A stretch of 64,000 nucleotides of DNA, taken from positions 75,620,858-75,684,857 of the forward strand of contig OY757010.1 of the NCBI GenBank assembly GCA_963580285.1. Reading direction: 5' to 3'. The notes beneath the pieces were generated by a model that saw only the letters and a program-made list of their open reading frames with translations, did not search any database and was not told where the DNA came from. Positions 23,069 through 33,397 of this stretch are shown piece after piece. The position numbers and the translations under genes were made by a program. How positions within the stretch are numbered: the first letter of the stretch is position 1; every line of letters starts with the position of its first letter. The stretch is from Lucinisca nassula. Taxonomy: Eukaryota; Mollusca; Bivalvia; Lucinida; Lucinidae.

Positions 23069-23357
23069 CGACCCCCGCCCATCGGGGCTTGCTGCATGAT
23101 GCTTCCATGCAGAGCTGAATCCGACCGTACACGAGTACCGGTAAACCACTTAAGAGGATCTAAGCCTCCCCAGGCAAAGTGGTGCAAGTCAGACCATCCT
23201 ATTGGTTTCATTGGGTGACAGGGCTTGAGATATCATTTTCATCTCAATGTCGGGTAAAAGTCCCACAAAATTGGAGGCAACGTCTCCAAAATGACCTACC
23301 GGGTATATACATGTAGTGTTGACTGGGATGTTAAACATCAAATCAAACAAACAAACA
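23069..23357 (+). mobile_element. SINE-A copy
   Basis: Flanked by AACATGTATTTT at 23057-23068 and 23358-23369. It carries small deletions relative to the other copies. Confidence 0.85.
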
Positions 23358-23582
23358 AACATGTATTTTTGAGATCCATGATTTGAGAGTTGTAGATCAC
23401 GCCCACCACCACACATAAATTGTTATTATTCTATACAATCAGATTATATGTACATGTACATGTATTATCAGGATCCATCTTTAAGGGTCATAGACCATAC
23501 CCACCATCACACACAAATGGTCATTTTACTATGTAATCTATGTATACTCTGTCAAAAAGTAACTATACCAAGTTCAAGGTGT

Positions 23583-23912
23583 TTGTGTGTGAATTCGGGT
23601 TTAACGTCGCTTTCAACAATTTTTCAGTCATATCAAGAAGGAGTCTGGTTGCGACAGGGAGCTCAATGCTCACTTTTATAGAGCTGCCTCACTGAAGTAT
23701 CATGTCCCAAACACATTACATGATACCACACCCAGTCACATTATCCTGACACTGGGTCGACCAGTCCTAGCTCTACCCCATAAATCTGAGTGCCAAGCGA
23801 GGAGCAGCTAGTACCATTCTTAACGACTTTGGTATATCCCGGCCCGGGATCGAACCCGTGACATCCCGTTCCCCGGAGCGGACACTCTACCAACTGAGCT
23901 ATCAGGGCCGGT
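23583..23912 (-). mobile_element. SINE-I, tRNA-derived
   Basis: The minus-strand head GGCCCTGATAGCTCAGTTGG has a good A box (TAGCTCAGTTGG), and ACGGGTTCGATCCCGG a good B box (GTTCGATCC). The other end at 23583 carries the GGGTTTAACGTC tail on the plus strand. A real tRNA gene is unlikely because 230 bases of family-like body follow. Confidence 0.75.
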
Positions 23913-23999
23913 CTTAAGCTCAAGGTAAATTCTAGCAGCTATCCGGTAGCCATTCAGCTAAAGATGGCTCCAAACATGTGAATTGGATGTTTAGCTGCA

Positions 24000-24526
24000 A
24001 AATGCATAAATTTGCATTTGCCCATACTATTCTCCTTAAGATTTGTTTTCCAGTATATGCTAAGAAAGGTTTTGCAAGGAACTTGGCATTGCACATGCGC
24101 AGATGATCATTTTTATCTGTGATAAAAGATCATGTCCATTGAACATAGAAACTCACAAATTACCTTTACAATACCTCATGAATTGCACCACAAACAAGAC
24201 TTTAATTTGTAAAAGTTGCAGATTATCTCCCTTTCAATTAAAAATATAGCAATTTTCAAACTGTTGTTATTTCTATACATGTCATTCATTTTTTTTCAAT
24301 TTCTTTAAAAAAAAAACACTTTGCTGTCACCATTGCTGTTAACCATGATGGAAAATAATGTAGAAAATTTATGAGCCAATTGCGATTTTCTATGAAGTTT
24401 CAATTGAAAGCAGCATTTTGCACACAACTTCAAAGAATAGGAGGCCTACATGTGATCGTCTGTTTCTCTTAGCAAATGAAACTAAAGTTCCGAATCTCTT
24501 GTGAATAGACACACAGGGTATCTAAT
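24000..24526. other. Intron, nothing recognised
   Basis: AT-rich, no splice-bounded coding segment, no repeat seen elsewhere in the window. Confidence 0.5.
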
Positions 24527-24540
24527 AAAAGGTTAAATGT

Positions 24541-24844
24541 TTTGTTCGTTTGATTTGAGGTTTAACATCCCCGTCAACACTGTAAAGGTCATTTTGGAGA
24601 CGTTGCTTCCAATTTTGTGGGACTTTTTTTCCGACATTGAGATGAAATGACATCTCAAGCCCTATCGCCCAATGAAACCAATAGGGTTTATAAGCATGGA
24701 CGAGCCACCTCGCACCGCGGTTCCTGGACAGGCTTAGATCCTCTAAGCGGTTTACCAGTACTAGTGTGCGGGCTGGATTCAGCTCTGTGTGGAAGCATCA
24801 TGCAGCCCATATACTTCTTCAAGCCCCTATGGGCGGGGGCGCCA
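24541..24844 (-). mobile_element. SINE-A copy, full length
   Basis: Flanked by AAAAGGTTAAATGT at 24527-24540 and 24845-24858 (14 bases, perfect). One of the two most intact copies. Confidence 0.88.
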
Positions 24845-25159
24845 AAAAGGTTAAATGTATCAAATTTTAGAAATCTTGTGCTAAGTGTAATTTTTATGGT
24901 GTAAAATCTTGGCGTTTTAAATGATTTATTCTGCAAAATTGACACAGTCATGGTGAGTGACCCTTGGTTGTTTAAAACAATAGCCCAGGCTGTTGAGTTT
25001 ACATAAACAAAAACAGTCTGGGCATTTGCATGAAAAAAATGAGTCCTCTAACCAAAACAGAACTAATTTTGTGTATTTTTCATTTGTAGTAACTATGGTA
25101 ACAGAAGCAATTTTATGTATAAAAACTTTTTGACCGAGTATATTTTTGGAATCCATCTT

Positions 25160-25690
25160 TAACAATGTTCAATTGTTATACTACAAGTACATGTATATAA
25201 AATGCTGGGTCTCAGCAATATAGTAACATCCTAGAAAACATTTCAATATTTGCAGTCAAGCAAAGATTCAGCACTGCCTGCACATTGATGCAGTCTGATC
25301 AGAGCTTGCCCTGTCTACTGCAAGCCCCTATGGAGCCTACGCTTCCCAAAGAGAAAGTGATTCCTCTTCCATAGAGAATACATGTGGACACATTGACTGC
25401 TTCATAACTTTATTGGTCAAAGAACCCTAATAAGGGTCTCAATAATACTAACTCTTATCACGATGAACCATGACAACACCCAACTTTGCAAACAGTGCAG
25501 ATTCACAGCATAGCAGACAGGTAAGGTCAGTATACGAATCGTTTTCAACAATTCTGCATAAAAATCTATGTTGTGAGTATTCATAAGAAGTTTAGAACCA
25601 CCTCATAGTTATGGAAAATGATCCTTCAGGTATCCTTATAACCCCCACCCTACCAACAACACACCCAGTCCGTCTTACCTGGAGCGCTAC
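25160..25690. other. Intron, nothing recognised except minor fold-back pieces
   Basis: A degraded GCAAACAGTGCAGATTC piece lies at 25485. No exon between CCDC186 exons 2 and 3 is required by the reading phase. Confidence 0.5.
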
Positions 25691-25696
25691 ACTCAC

Positions 25697-25829
25697 CTCT
25701 TTGATCTGTGGGAGATATAGGTCATCAGTGTTCTGATGTTTCAGGCAGTCCACTTCCTTCTGATATGTGTCTCTCTCAAGTATCACTGTCTCATACCTCA
25801 CTGTCTTCTCTTCTACGTCTTCTTTTAAT
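25697..25829 (-). CDS. CCDC186: CCDC186-like, coding exon 2
   Basis: This 133-base exon begins after a CTTGTAG acceptor and ends at a GAG|GTGAGT donor. Its first base completes the AG|A arginine codon from the preceding exon, so reading continues ...CEISR LKEDVEEK... through 44 residues ending LYLPQIKE in phase 0. The sequence is heptad-like coiled coil and aligns, from memory, with the start of the CCDC186 coiled coil. The intron before it is 7.6 kb and holds three tandem-repeat elements. Confidence 0.88.
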
Positions 25830-26554
25830 CTACAAGTACATATCGGTATGTCATAAACAGAGAATCTTACAGTTGTGGTCATTTCTTATGAAATTCATGA
25901 CGATGGAGCCTCTGGTGAGTTTCATAAATTTCATATAAAATGACAATGAGAATAAGATTTTGTTTATTATTTTACAACTTTAAATCAGATTTATCGCCAA
26001 AGAAGTTCAAAAGAGCACAGAGAGTTGTCACGGATGGCGCCTTGACTATGCATGACACTAATTAACCACGTGTTATAACATGATTGTGAGGTCATATTAT
26101 TTTTATCCACTGCATAAGCAGCTTTTAGTGGCTGCTACATGTATACATGTATGATAAACCCATTCATAGCAGCTGTACTGTTCTATAGAGCATACATGTA
26201 GTTCTGTTTCAAGGACATTTCTGATAGTGTTCTCATTAAGTACAGATAACTCTTTTTATACATGTACTGACATTTCCAATAACAACAAAGCTCATTACAA
26301 TGACAATATCCCAGTAGAAACAACAACAATTTCAATGGAGCAAATCCTTAGTTCAAGATGGAAGGGGTTAATAAGAATATTCAAGAATATACATGTAGAC
26401 TTATTACTGCAAGAAACAAATGTTCTGGAAATTTGTTAGAATTGCCATGCCAAGGGGATTCTAAGAAATTTCCACAGCATTTGTTTCATGGAGTAACTGT
26501 GGCAAAAAGGCCCTTTATTACATATGATACTATTATTCATTGGAATTCTTTTTA
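25830..26554. other. Intron between CCDC186 exons 1 and 2, unassigned part
   Basis: No splice-bounded coding potential was found. Short ACATGTA repeats are scattered through it. Confidence 0.45.
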
Positions 26555-26720
26555 GAAGCCTCTGTGGTTGAGTGGTTACGCTACTTGCCTTGTAAACCAG
26601 GTGTCATAGATTCGATCCCGGGCTTCTCCAGACTTTCAGATGAGTCTTTAAACCGAGGTCCTGTCTCCGTATGACCTTAGCTGTTGGTGGGATGTAAAAC
26701 TGAAACACTCACTCACTCAT
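26555..26720 (+). mobile_element. tRNA-derived SINE-B copy
   Basis: AGAAGCCTCTGTGGTTGAGT (A-box region) and GATTCGATCCCGGGC (B box ATTCGATCC). The body has TGACCTTAGCTGTTGGTGGG and the tail CACTCACTCACTCA. Confidence 0.85.
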
Positions 26721-26817
26721 TCTTTAAAGTGGCAAATTCTTTATAATGGCAAGGCGAAAAGGAACAGATACTGCCGTAAGAAAGCGAGTCCTCTGTACTA
26801 ATTAGCATCTGACTAAT

Positions 26818-27075
26818 TGTTTTGAGTTTAACGACATGTCAACTCTTGTGGGCCATTTTGTGTTGTCTGCCAGAGAACGGGAGAAAAGAGATGGAAGAGT
26901 CTGAAGAGATAGTAAAGATGAAATTGAGAGACAGAGGAGAAAGAGGAAAATGAATGGAAGTGAAGAAACAGAAGAAAAAACAACATTCCCCCTCTAACCT
27001 TAACTGCTGCCAGGACAACAGGCCTTGTCCAAGTGTAAGTCAACATCAGTTGGATGCCTTAGTGACACAAGATAC
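26818..27075 (-). repeat. Dispersed repeat H, copy 2
   Basis: Collinear with 21795-22045. It starts on the plus strand with TTTTGAGTTTAACGACATGT, the reverse complement of a SINE-like tail. Confidence 0.6.
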
Positions 27076-27159
27076 ACACCATCTTTGCCTCACCTGTATT
27101 AATCTTCAGTCCTTTTGTCCTAGACTGCTGATTTTTTTTTGGCGGAGACTAATAAATTT

Positions 27160-27475
27160 TGTTTGTTTGTACTGGAGTTAAACAGCCCAGTCAACATTAT
27201 TTTCAGGTCATTTTTGAACTGGTCAGTTTACCTAGCCACACTTTTCTTGGGCAGGCTTATATTTAAGCACTTAACAAGTACAGTGCTCATTCTTTTACCA
27301 GAAACTGATAACTGCCCTTCTTAAATCAGTGAAAGGGAGGGAATGACTGTAGAAACGATTTCATGATCAATCTCTACAAAAGAATGTTGCCATCCCCGGC
27401 AGGTATCGAACCAACGTCCTCCTGGTCACCAGTCTGATGAGCATCCAGCTGAGCTACCAAGGCTGACCAGGGGCC
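27160..27475 (-). mobile_element. SINE-J, tRNA-derived
   Basis: The minus-strand head GGTCAGCCTTGGTAGCTCAG (A box TAGCTCAGCTGG), B box GGTTCGATACC, then about 230 bases of body to a tail whose complement is GAGTTAAACAGCCC. A fragment of the same family lies at 39600-39765. Confidence 0.75.
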
Positions 27476-27714
27476 AGTTGTTCAAAGCATTGTTAGCTTA
27501 ACAAGCTCGTTAGTGATCATATTGTTAAGTGTTCTAGCAAGTGCAATATCTAAAATTTTGTTATTTTTGCTGAAAAATGAGCAGCTTTTGCACATGCAAA
27601 AGCTGCTCACATTTTCTCAGCAAAAATATATGCATATTTGCCATATTAAATGATCAAAGTTTTAACGATATGTTAACTAACGACGTCATTAGTTTTGAAC
27701 AACTGGCCCCAGGA
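27471..27714. mobile_element. MITE-C, intact
   Basis: CAGGGGCCAGTTGTTCAAAG and TTGAACAACTGGCCCCAG are inverted ends. The core AGCAGCTTTTGCA/TGCAAAAGCTGCT is a hairpin. About 244 bp. The superfamily cannot be fixed because the target duplication is ambiguous. Confidence 0.75.
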
Positions 27715-28114
27715 CTCAAACTATTGAATTACATACAGAAGTGGGACTGAAACTTTTTCTGGGCAACGTCTCTGGGGCTCCTGTTTATAAAATCCTAGTG
27801 ATGGTGTATTTCCAAACCCAACCATTTAGATACCTATTTCTTGCACACCAGACAAGAAAATCTGTGATTTTACCCTGGGATAGAAATTTATGTTCTGACC
27901 CTGGTGTTCCGACCCAAAATCGAATATAAACGCGTGTTTGATAAATGCACTGGTTGATTACGACCTTGTAATGAACTTGTATGCGCCGTCGTTAAGGTTG
28001 ATGTCACTGCACGTTACGTGACGTCACTGAACATTCCTGCAGTGTCAACACAATATGGCAGAAGCTGATAACCGAAGGGACTGCAGCATTAAAAATCCGC
28101 GCTAAGAAATGGAA

Positions 28115-28280
28115 GGTATGCAAGAAAAAGAACCCAATATGGGGGTGAGGGGTGGATAGAAAAATCCGTCCCTCGGGATCACTGTCAGGCATCACTCGGC
28201 AAGCCTCATGATGCCTGACAGTGTCCCTCGGGACGGATTTTTCCATCCACCCCTCACACCCATATAAGATTCTTTTTCTC
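28115..28280. repeat. Long hairpin, arms about 70 bases
   Basis: GAAAAAGAACCCAATATGGG, GTGAGGGGTGGATAGAAAAA, TCCGTCCCTCGGGA and CACTGTCAGGCATCA pair with the reverse-complement series on the right (TGATGCCTGACAGTG to AGATTCTTTTTC). Only the loop around CTCGGCAAGCC is unpaired. Confidence 0.8.
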
Positions 28281-28322
28281 ACCTGGCTCTACACCGCTAA
28301 GGTTGCTTGCTATCCTGTTAAT

Positions 28323-28562
28323 GATTATGTCTCCGTGGCCTAGTGGATAAGAGCGCTGACTCTTAGTCATTAGGTCTCTCACCGCCGTAGGTTCGAGCCT
28401 CGCTCGGGCCACGTGTGAGACGCCAAGCTCTGCAACGGAAGGTCAGGTGGTTTTTCTCCGGGTACTCCGGTTTTCGCCCACCTCTGATTAACGATCGGCT
28501 CGATATGAGTGAAATAATCTTGAAAGGGCCGTTAAACCCAAACCAAAAAAAAAAAAAAAAAA
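28323..28562 (+). mobile_element. SINE-K, tRNA-derived, with conserved-type central domain and poly-A
   Basis: Head TCCGTGGCCTAGTGGATAAG (A box TGGCCTAGTGG), B box GGTTCGAGCC, then TTTTTCTCCGGGTACTCCGG, a central motif resembling that shared by many metazoan SINEs. The tail is GGGCCGTTAAACCCAAACCA and about 20 A. Confidence 0.85.
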
Positions 28563-29279
28563 TAATGATTATGTACTAAATCATATATTTACATGTACAT
28601 TAAATAGAATGTGGTGCTCAAGTTCAAAAATTGAAGATCCCACTTCAGAGGACAGTTTGTCAAAACTAACAACACTGTTAGTTAACACTATGCTAAAACT
28701 TATGATCATTTAATATGAAAGATATGCCAATATAATATTTTTGCTGAAAAAATATGTGAGCAATCTTCAAAAGCTGCTCAGATTTTTTTTTTAAGAAAAA
28801 CAAAAAACAAAAAGAAACAAGAAATTCGGTGAAACCAAAGGATGCTCCCCGAAGATGTATAGTAGTAGGAGGGTTCTGTTAGTGAAAGAGTAAAATATGG
28901 TGGTCCTATACACTTTGAAGTGTGGTATGAAATCTGGAGTTTTTGATATGAATGAAATACTGTTGAAAGGGGTGTAAATCAAAAAGCATCCATCCACTCC
29001 ATGTGTTGAAATTGATCAATGAACTAAGTTCCAGATGTGAAAAAACAACAACAGTAACTCTTAAACCCAAAATGTCTAAGAATTCCCTAGTTAGTGATTT
29101 TCAACAAAGAATGCAAAAATAAGGAGAAATGTAAGGCCCCTTCCCTGCAAGGACCTGTAGCCTGTAAATCTTAGAAACTCAGTTTTGAATTCCCTTGTAA
29201 GTGATTTTCAATGAAGACTGTCAAAAGGAATACAAATGTGAAATATGAAAGCCCTATTTCCAATGGTTATTAAACAACA

Positions 29280-29680
29280 GGAGATATTTTTTTTGAAAAA
29301 GGGGAGATAATTCAGTGAAAATAAGCAATATAGTTATGGCCCTTTGTCAGAATGTAGGTTTTGTGACAGTATGTGTGTGAAGTTTCATGAGAGTAGGACA
29401 AATACTTTTAAAATTTTGACTGAGTTTAAGTTGTGTGGTTATGGCCTGACAAACACACACACAAAAGCAATATAGTTATGGTCCTTTGTCAGAATGTAGG
29501 TCTTGTGATGGTTTTATGTGAATATGTGTGTGATGTTTCATGAGAGTAGGGAAAATACTTGAGGTGAAGTTTTTTGGATATGGCATGACAAACACACGGA
29601 CAAAAGCAATATAGTTATTCTCCTTTGTCAGAATGTAGATCTTGTGATGGTTAGTACTGTATGTGTGTGAATAAAAATCA
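29280..29680 (+). repeat. Tandem units of about 130 bp (AAGCAATATAGTTATGG family), part 1
   Basis: AAGCAATATAGTTATGGCCC, CAGAATGTAGG and GTTTCATGAGAGTAGG repeat at about 29320, 29465 and 29606. The family resumes at 31830-32120 after a different tandem block. Its right cap (GGGGCCCTTA) is at about 32110. Confidence 0.7.
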
Positions 29681-31815
29681 AAAATGAGTTTCTTTAAGAG
29701 CAATGAAAACATTCATAAGAAAGAAGATGGGTCATACTACGTAGTTTCGGCTAATAAAGCCTCATCAGTGACCCTGTAATGATCCGACAACGAAAGCCAG
29801 AGGAAACATACTGCAATTTTGCGAATTTCGAATAGGCAGTCGATTCAAAGACTGATATAAATCAAAATGGGGTCCAAATAAATAAAAACCCGTCTAGAAT
29901 ATGAGTCTAAACCAATAATTTATTTCTGATTTCTCAGAATATTTACGCTGATCTCAAAGGACCAAAAGTAAAATATAAACTGCACTATGGTTGATGTACG
30001 GGGAGACGTTTTACGGCCGCCACACGGCACAACGCCAGCTGCCGTGAAGGCAAATAAAAATCAAAAATGAGTTCCTTTAAGAGCAATGAAAACATTCATA
30101 AGAAAGAAGATGGGTCATACTACGTAGTTTCGGCTATTAAAGCCTCATCAGTGACCCTGTAATGATCCGGCAACGAAAGCCAGAGGAAACATACTGCAAT
30201 TTTGCGAATTTCGAATAGGCAGTTGATTCAATAACTGATATAAATCAAAATGGGGTCCAAATAAATAAAAACCCGTCTAGAATATGAGTCTAAACCAATA
30301 ATTTATTTCTGATTTCTCAGATTATTTACGCTGATCTCAAAGGACCAAAAGTAAAATATAAACTGCACTATGGTTGATGTACGGGGAGACGTTTTACGGC
30401 CGCCACACGGCACAACGCCAGCTGCAGTGAAGGCAAATGAAAATCAACTAGAAATGCGTCCATAGGACACGGATGCCCCCGCCTGAAAATATGTCTGTTC
30501 GTATTCATCAATAGAAAGTTATTGACCGTGTTTAAGTTTTGGACCCTTTTTCACGTTTGACCTCTAAGTATGACCTTGACCTTGTAGGTAAGGACCTTGG
30601 TTTTGTGTGAGGCAGATTGTCTCATGATGGCCAACATTTCTGCCATATAATTTCAAAATCCATCCAGAGATAAGAAAGTTATTGACCAACCATTTTTTTT
30701 AACTTGGACCTCTAAGTTTGACCTTGACGTTGGAGGTACGGATCTGGGTTTGCACGTGACACATCGTCTCATGATGGTTAATATTTCTTCAAAGTAATTT
30801 TAAAATCCATCCAGAAATAAGTAAGTTATTGACTGCGTTTATGTTTCGGACACTTTTTTTTACCTTTGACCTCTAAGTATGACCTTGACCTTGGAGGTAC
30901 GGATCTGGGTTTGCATGTGACACTGACACATCGTCTCATGACGGTCAACACTTCTTCAAAGTAATTTCAAAATCCATCCAGAAATAAGTAAGTTATTGAC
31001 TGCGTTTAAGTTTCGGACCCTTTTTTTGGCCTTTGACCTGTAAGTATGACCTTGACCTTGGAGGTACCAACCTGGATTTTGCATATGACACATCGTCTCA
31101 TGATGGTTAACATTTCTACAAAGTAATTTCAAAATCCATCCAGAAATAAGAAAGTTATTGACTGCGTTTAAGTTTCGGACCCTTTTTTTGACCTTTGACC
31201 ACTAAGTATGACCTTGACCTTGGAGGTACGGACCTGGGTTTTGCACGTGACACGTCGTCCCATGATGGTTAACATTTCTGCCGAGTAATATTTAAATCCA
31301 TCAAGAAATAAGGAAGTTATTGACTGCGTTTAAGTTTCGGACGCACGGACACACGGACGCACGGACGGACGGACGGAAGGACGGACGGACGGACGGACGG
31401 ACAGGGGCAACGCTATATGCCCTTTCCACCATTCTTCGAATGGCGGGGGCATAAAAATGAGTTCCTTTAAGAGCAATGAAAACATTCATAAGAAAGAAGA
31501 TGGGCCATACTATGTAGTTTCGGCTAATAAAGCCTCATCAGTGACCCTGTAATGATCGGGCAACGAAAGCCAGAGGAAACATACTGCAATTTTGCGAATT
31601 TCGAATAGGCAGTCAATTCAAAGACTGATATAAATCAAAATGGGGTCCAAATAAATAAAAACCCGACTAGAATATGAGTCTAAACCAATAATTTATTTCG
31701 GATTTCTCAGAATATTTACGCTGATCTCAAAGGACCAAAAGTAAAATATAAACTGCACTATGGTTGATGTACGGGGAGACGTTTTACGGCCGCCACACGG
31801 CACAACGCCAGCTGG
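29676..31815 (+). repeat. 383-bp tandem trimer, interrupted once
   Basis: AAAATGAGTT begins units at 29681, 30064 and 31454; the first spacing is 383. Unit 3 is separated by a nested element of about 1 kb. Each unit contains TACTACGTAGTTTCGGC, ATTCTAGACGGG-type sequence and ends near GCACAACGCCAGCTG. A fourth, truncated copy lies at 49640-49966. Confidence 0.88.
30440..31452 (+). mobile_element. Satellite-bearing element 3 (pearl/HINE-like)
   Basis: It begins AACTAGAAATGCGTCC. ATGCCCCCGCC near the start is inverted as GGCGGGGGCAT at the end. The core is about five 160-bp units, each with TATGACCTTGACCTTGGAGG. A run of GGACGGACGGAC at about 31340-31400 precedes the right cap. It splits the 383-bp array between TGAAAATCAA and AAAATGAG. 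Confidence 0.85.
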
Positions 31816-32119
31816 CCAGAAAGCCAGAGGAAACATACTGAAGTTTCATGAGAGTAGGGCAAATACTTTTGAAGTTATGACCCAGGTTGAGTTTTTGGTT
31901 AAGGCGTGACAAACACATGGATAAAAGCAATATAGTTCTGGCCCTTTGTCAGAATGTAGGTCTTGTGATTGTTAGTACATGCATGTGTGTGAAGTTTCAT
32001 GAGAGTAGGGATAATACTTCTGAAATTATGACTAAGGTTAATTTTTTTTGGGGTTTAGATGTGACAAACTGACTGACAAGGTGATTACCACAGGGCACCC
32101 AAACTACTGTGTGGGGCCC

Positions 32120-32600
32120 TTATTATGAATGGAAGTACCAGTAACTCCGTAAATACTGTTGGTAGGGTTATGGATTTGTATTCTGCGTTTTCTTTAATGG
32201 CCCCCTATCAGTGTATCAAGTTTCACTAAATTACCTTTAAAACTTTTATAGATAAGCTCCAGAGAAGCTTAATACAGCAAAAACTAAAAAGGGGAAATAA
32301 TTCTGTAATTACTTGTGACAGAGTTATGGTTCTTGCACTCTGCTCTTCTTCTGATTGCCATCTATCAATGTATCAATTTCACTTCCCTTCTTTACTTTCA
32401 GAGATATGCTCTGGACAAGCTTTTCAATGAAATAATTAAGAAGGGGAGTAACTCCATAAATACTGGTGACAGGATTATCGTTCTTGCATTCTGCAATTCC
32501 CCTCATGACCCTCTATCAGTATATCATGTTTCACTTAATTACTTTTAATACTTTTAGAGAATAGTGTCTGACTGACAGACGGACAAACAGGTACTACATG
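32120..32600 (+). repeat. Tandem units of about 155-165 bp
   Basis: GGGGAAATAATTCTGTAA, CTCTGTC/ TATCAGTATATCA and GTTTCACTTAATTAC-type blocks repeat about three times. GACTGACAGACGGACAAAC follows, the microsatellite-like right part of a pearl-like family. Confidence 0.65.
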
Positions 32601-32639
32601 TTCTCCCTTCAGGAAGCATAAATATGGTACCGTACAGTG

Positions 32640-32975
32640 GTACTGCATGTACTGTTAAAGATATTGTACTTACAATCTACTAGAAAAATAAACAATTTGA
32701 CCACTAACGTGCTCACAAAGCTAAAGCTGCTTTAAACAACTGGGCCCTGATGCTCAGGGTCCAGTTGTTCAAAGCATTGTTAGCTTAACGAGCTCGTTAG
32801 TGGTCATATTGTTCACTCTTCTAGCAAGTACAACATCGAAAATTTTGGTATTTTTGCTGAACTGCTCACATTTTTTCAGCAAAAAAAAAAAACAGCATAC
32901 TTGCCATATTTAATGATCAAAGTTTTAATGATACGTTAATTAACGATGTTGTTAGTTTTGAACAACTGGCCCCAG
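32640..32975. mobile_element. MITE-C, a partial and a complete copy
   Basis: The complete copy runs from 32756 (GGGTCCAGTTGTTCAAAGC) to 32975 (TTTTGAACAACTGGCCCCAG). A half copy ending AACAACTGGGCCC precedes it. Confidence 0.7.
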
Positions 32976-33397
32976 GTGTGAAAGAGTTATGGATTCTATC
33001 CTAATACTTCGGTAGTTTTGTACGTGTCAGAAGAAGTCAATGAAAACACTGACAGAAATGGTGGATCCATAGTATTCAAGTGTAGGCTGAAAAATGGTGC
33101 TATATGGGGACAGTTTGTTTGTCCTGTCCGTTTTATACATAGCCCACCCTCTAAAAGAGTCTTTTACACTGCAAGGTAATAAGTCTTTTCATGTTGAACT
33201 TTAAAATTACCTTTGTCTTGCTCATAAATATTAATAGTTGGCATTTTAATATTTCTGAGCAGGACAAATATTAGTTTCTTTTCATCCGAGCCCGAAAAAA
33301 ATTATACCTTGTTGGAATATTATTTATACTTTATGAGCAATTAGCTGAGCATGTAAAAAACTTCTATAACCTCTGAGCTTGATCTTAGATCTATTAC

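Noticed and set aside
26555..26640. A genuine tRNA gene (A and B boxes present)
   Set aside because: The same head with the same 90-base body and CACTCA tail occurs four times, one copy with an 11-bp target duplication, so it is a SINE. The heads at 23840-23912, 27395-27475, 28323-28410 and 39777-39850 were rejected for the same reason.
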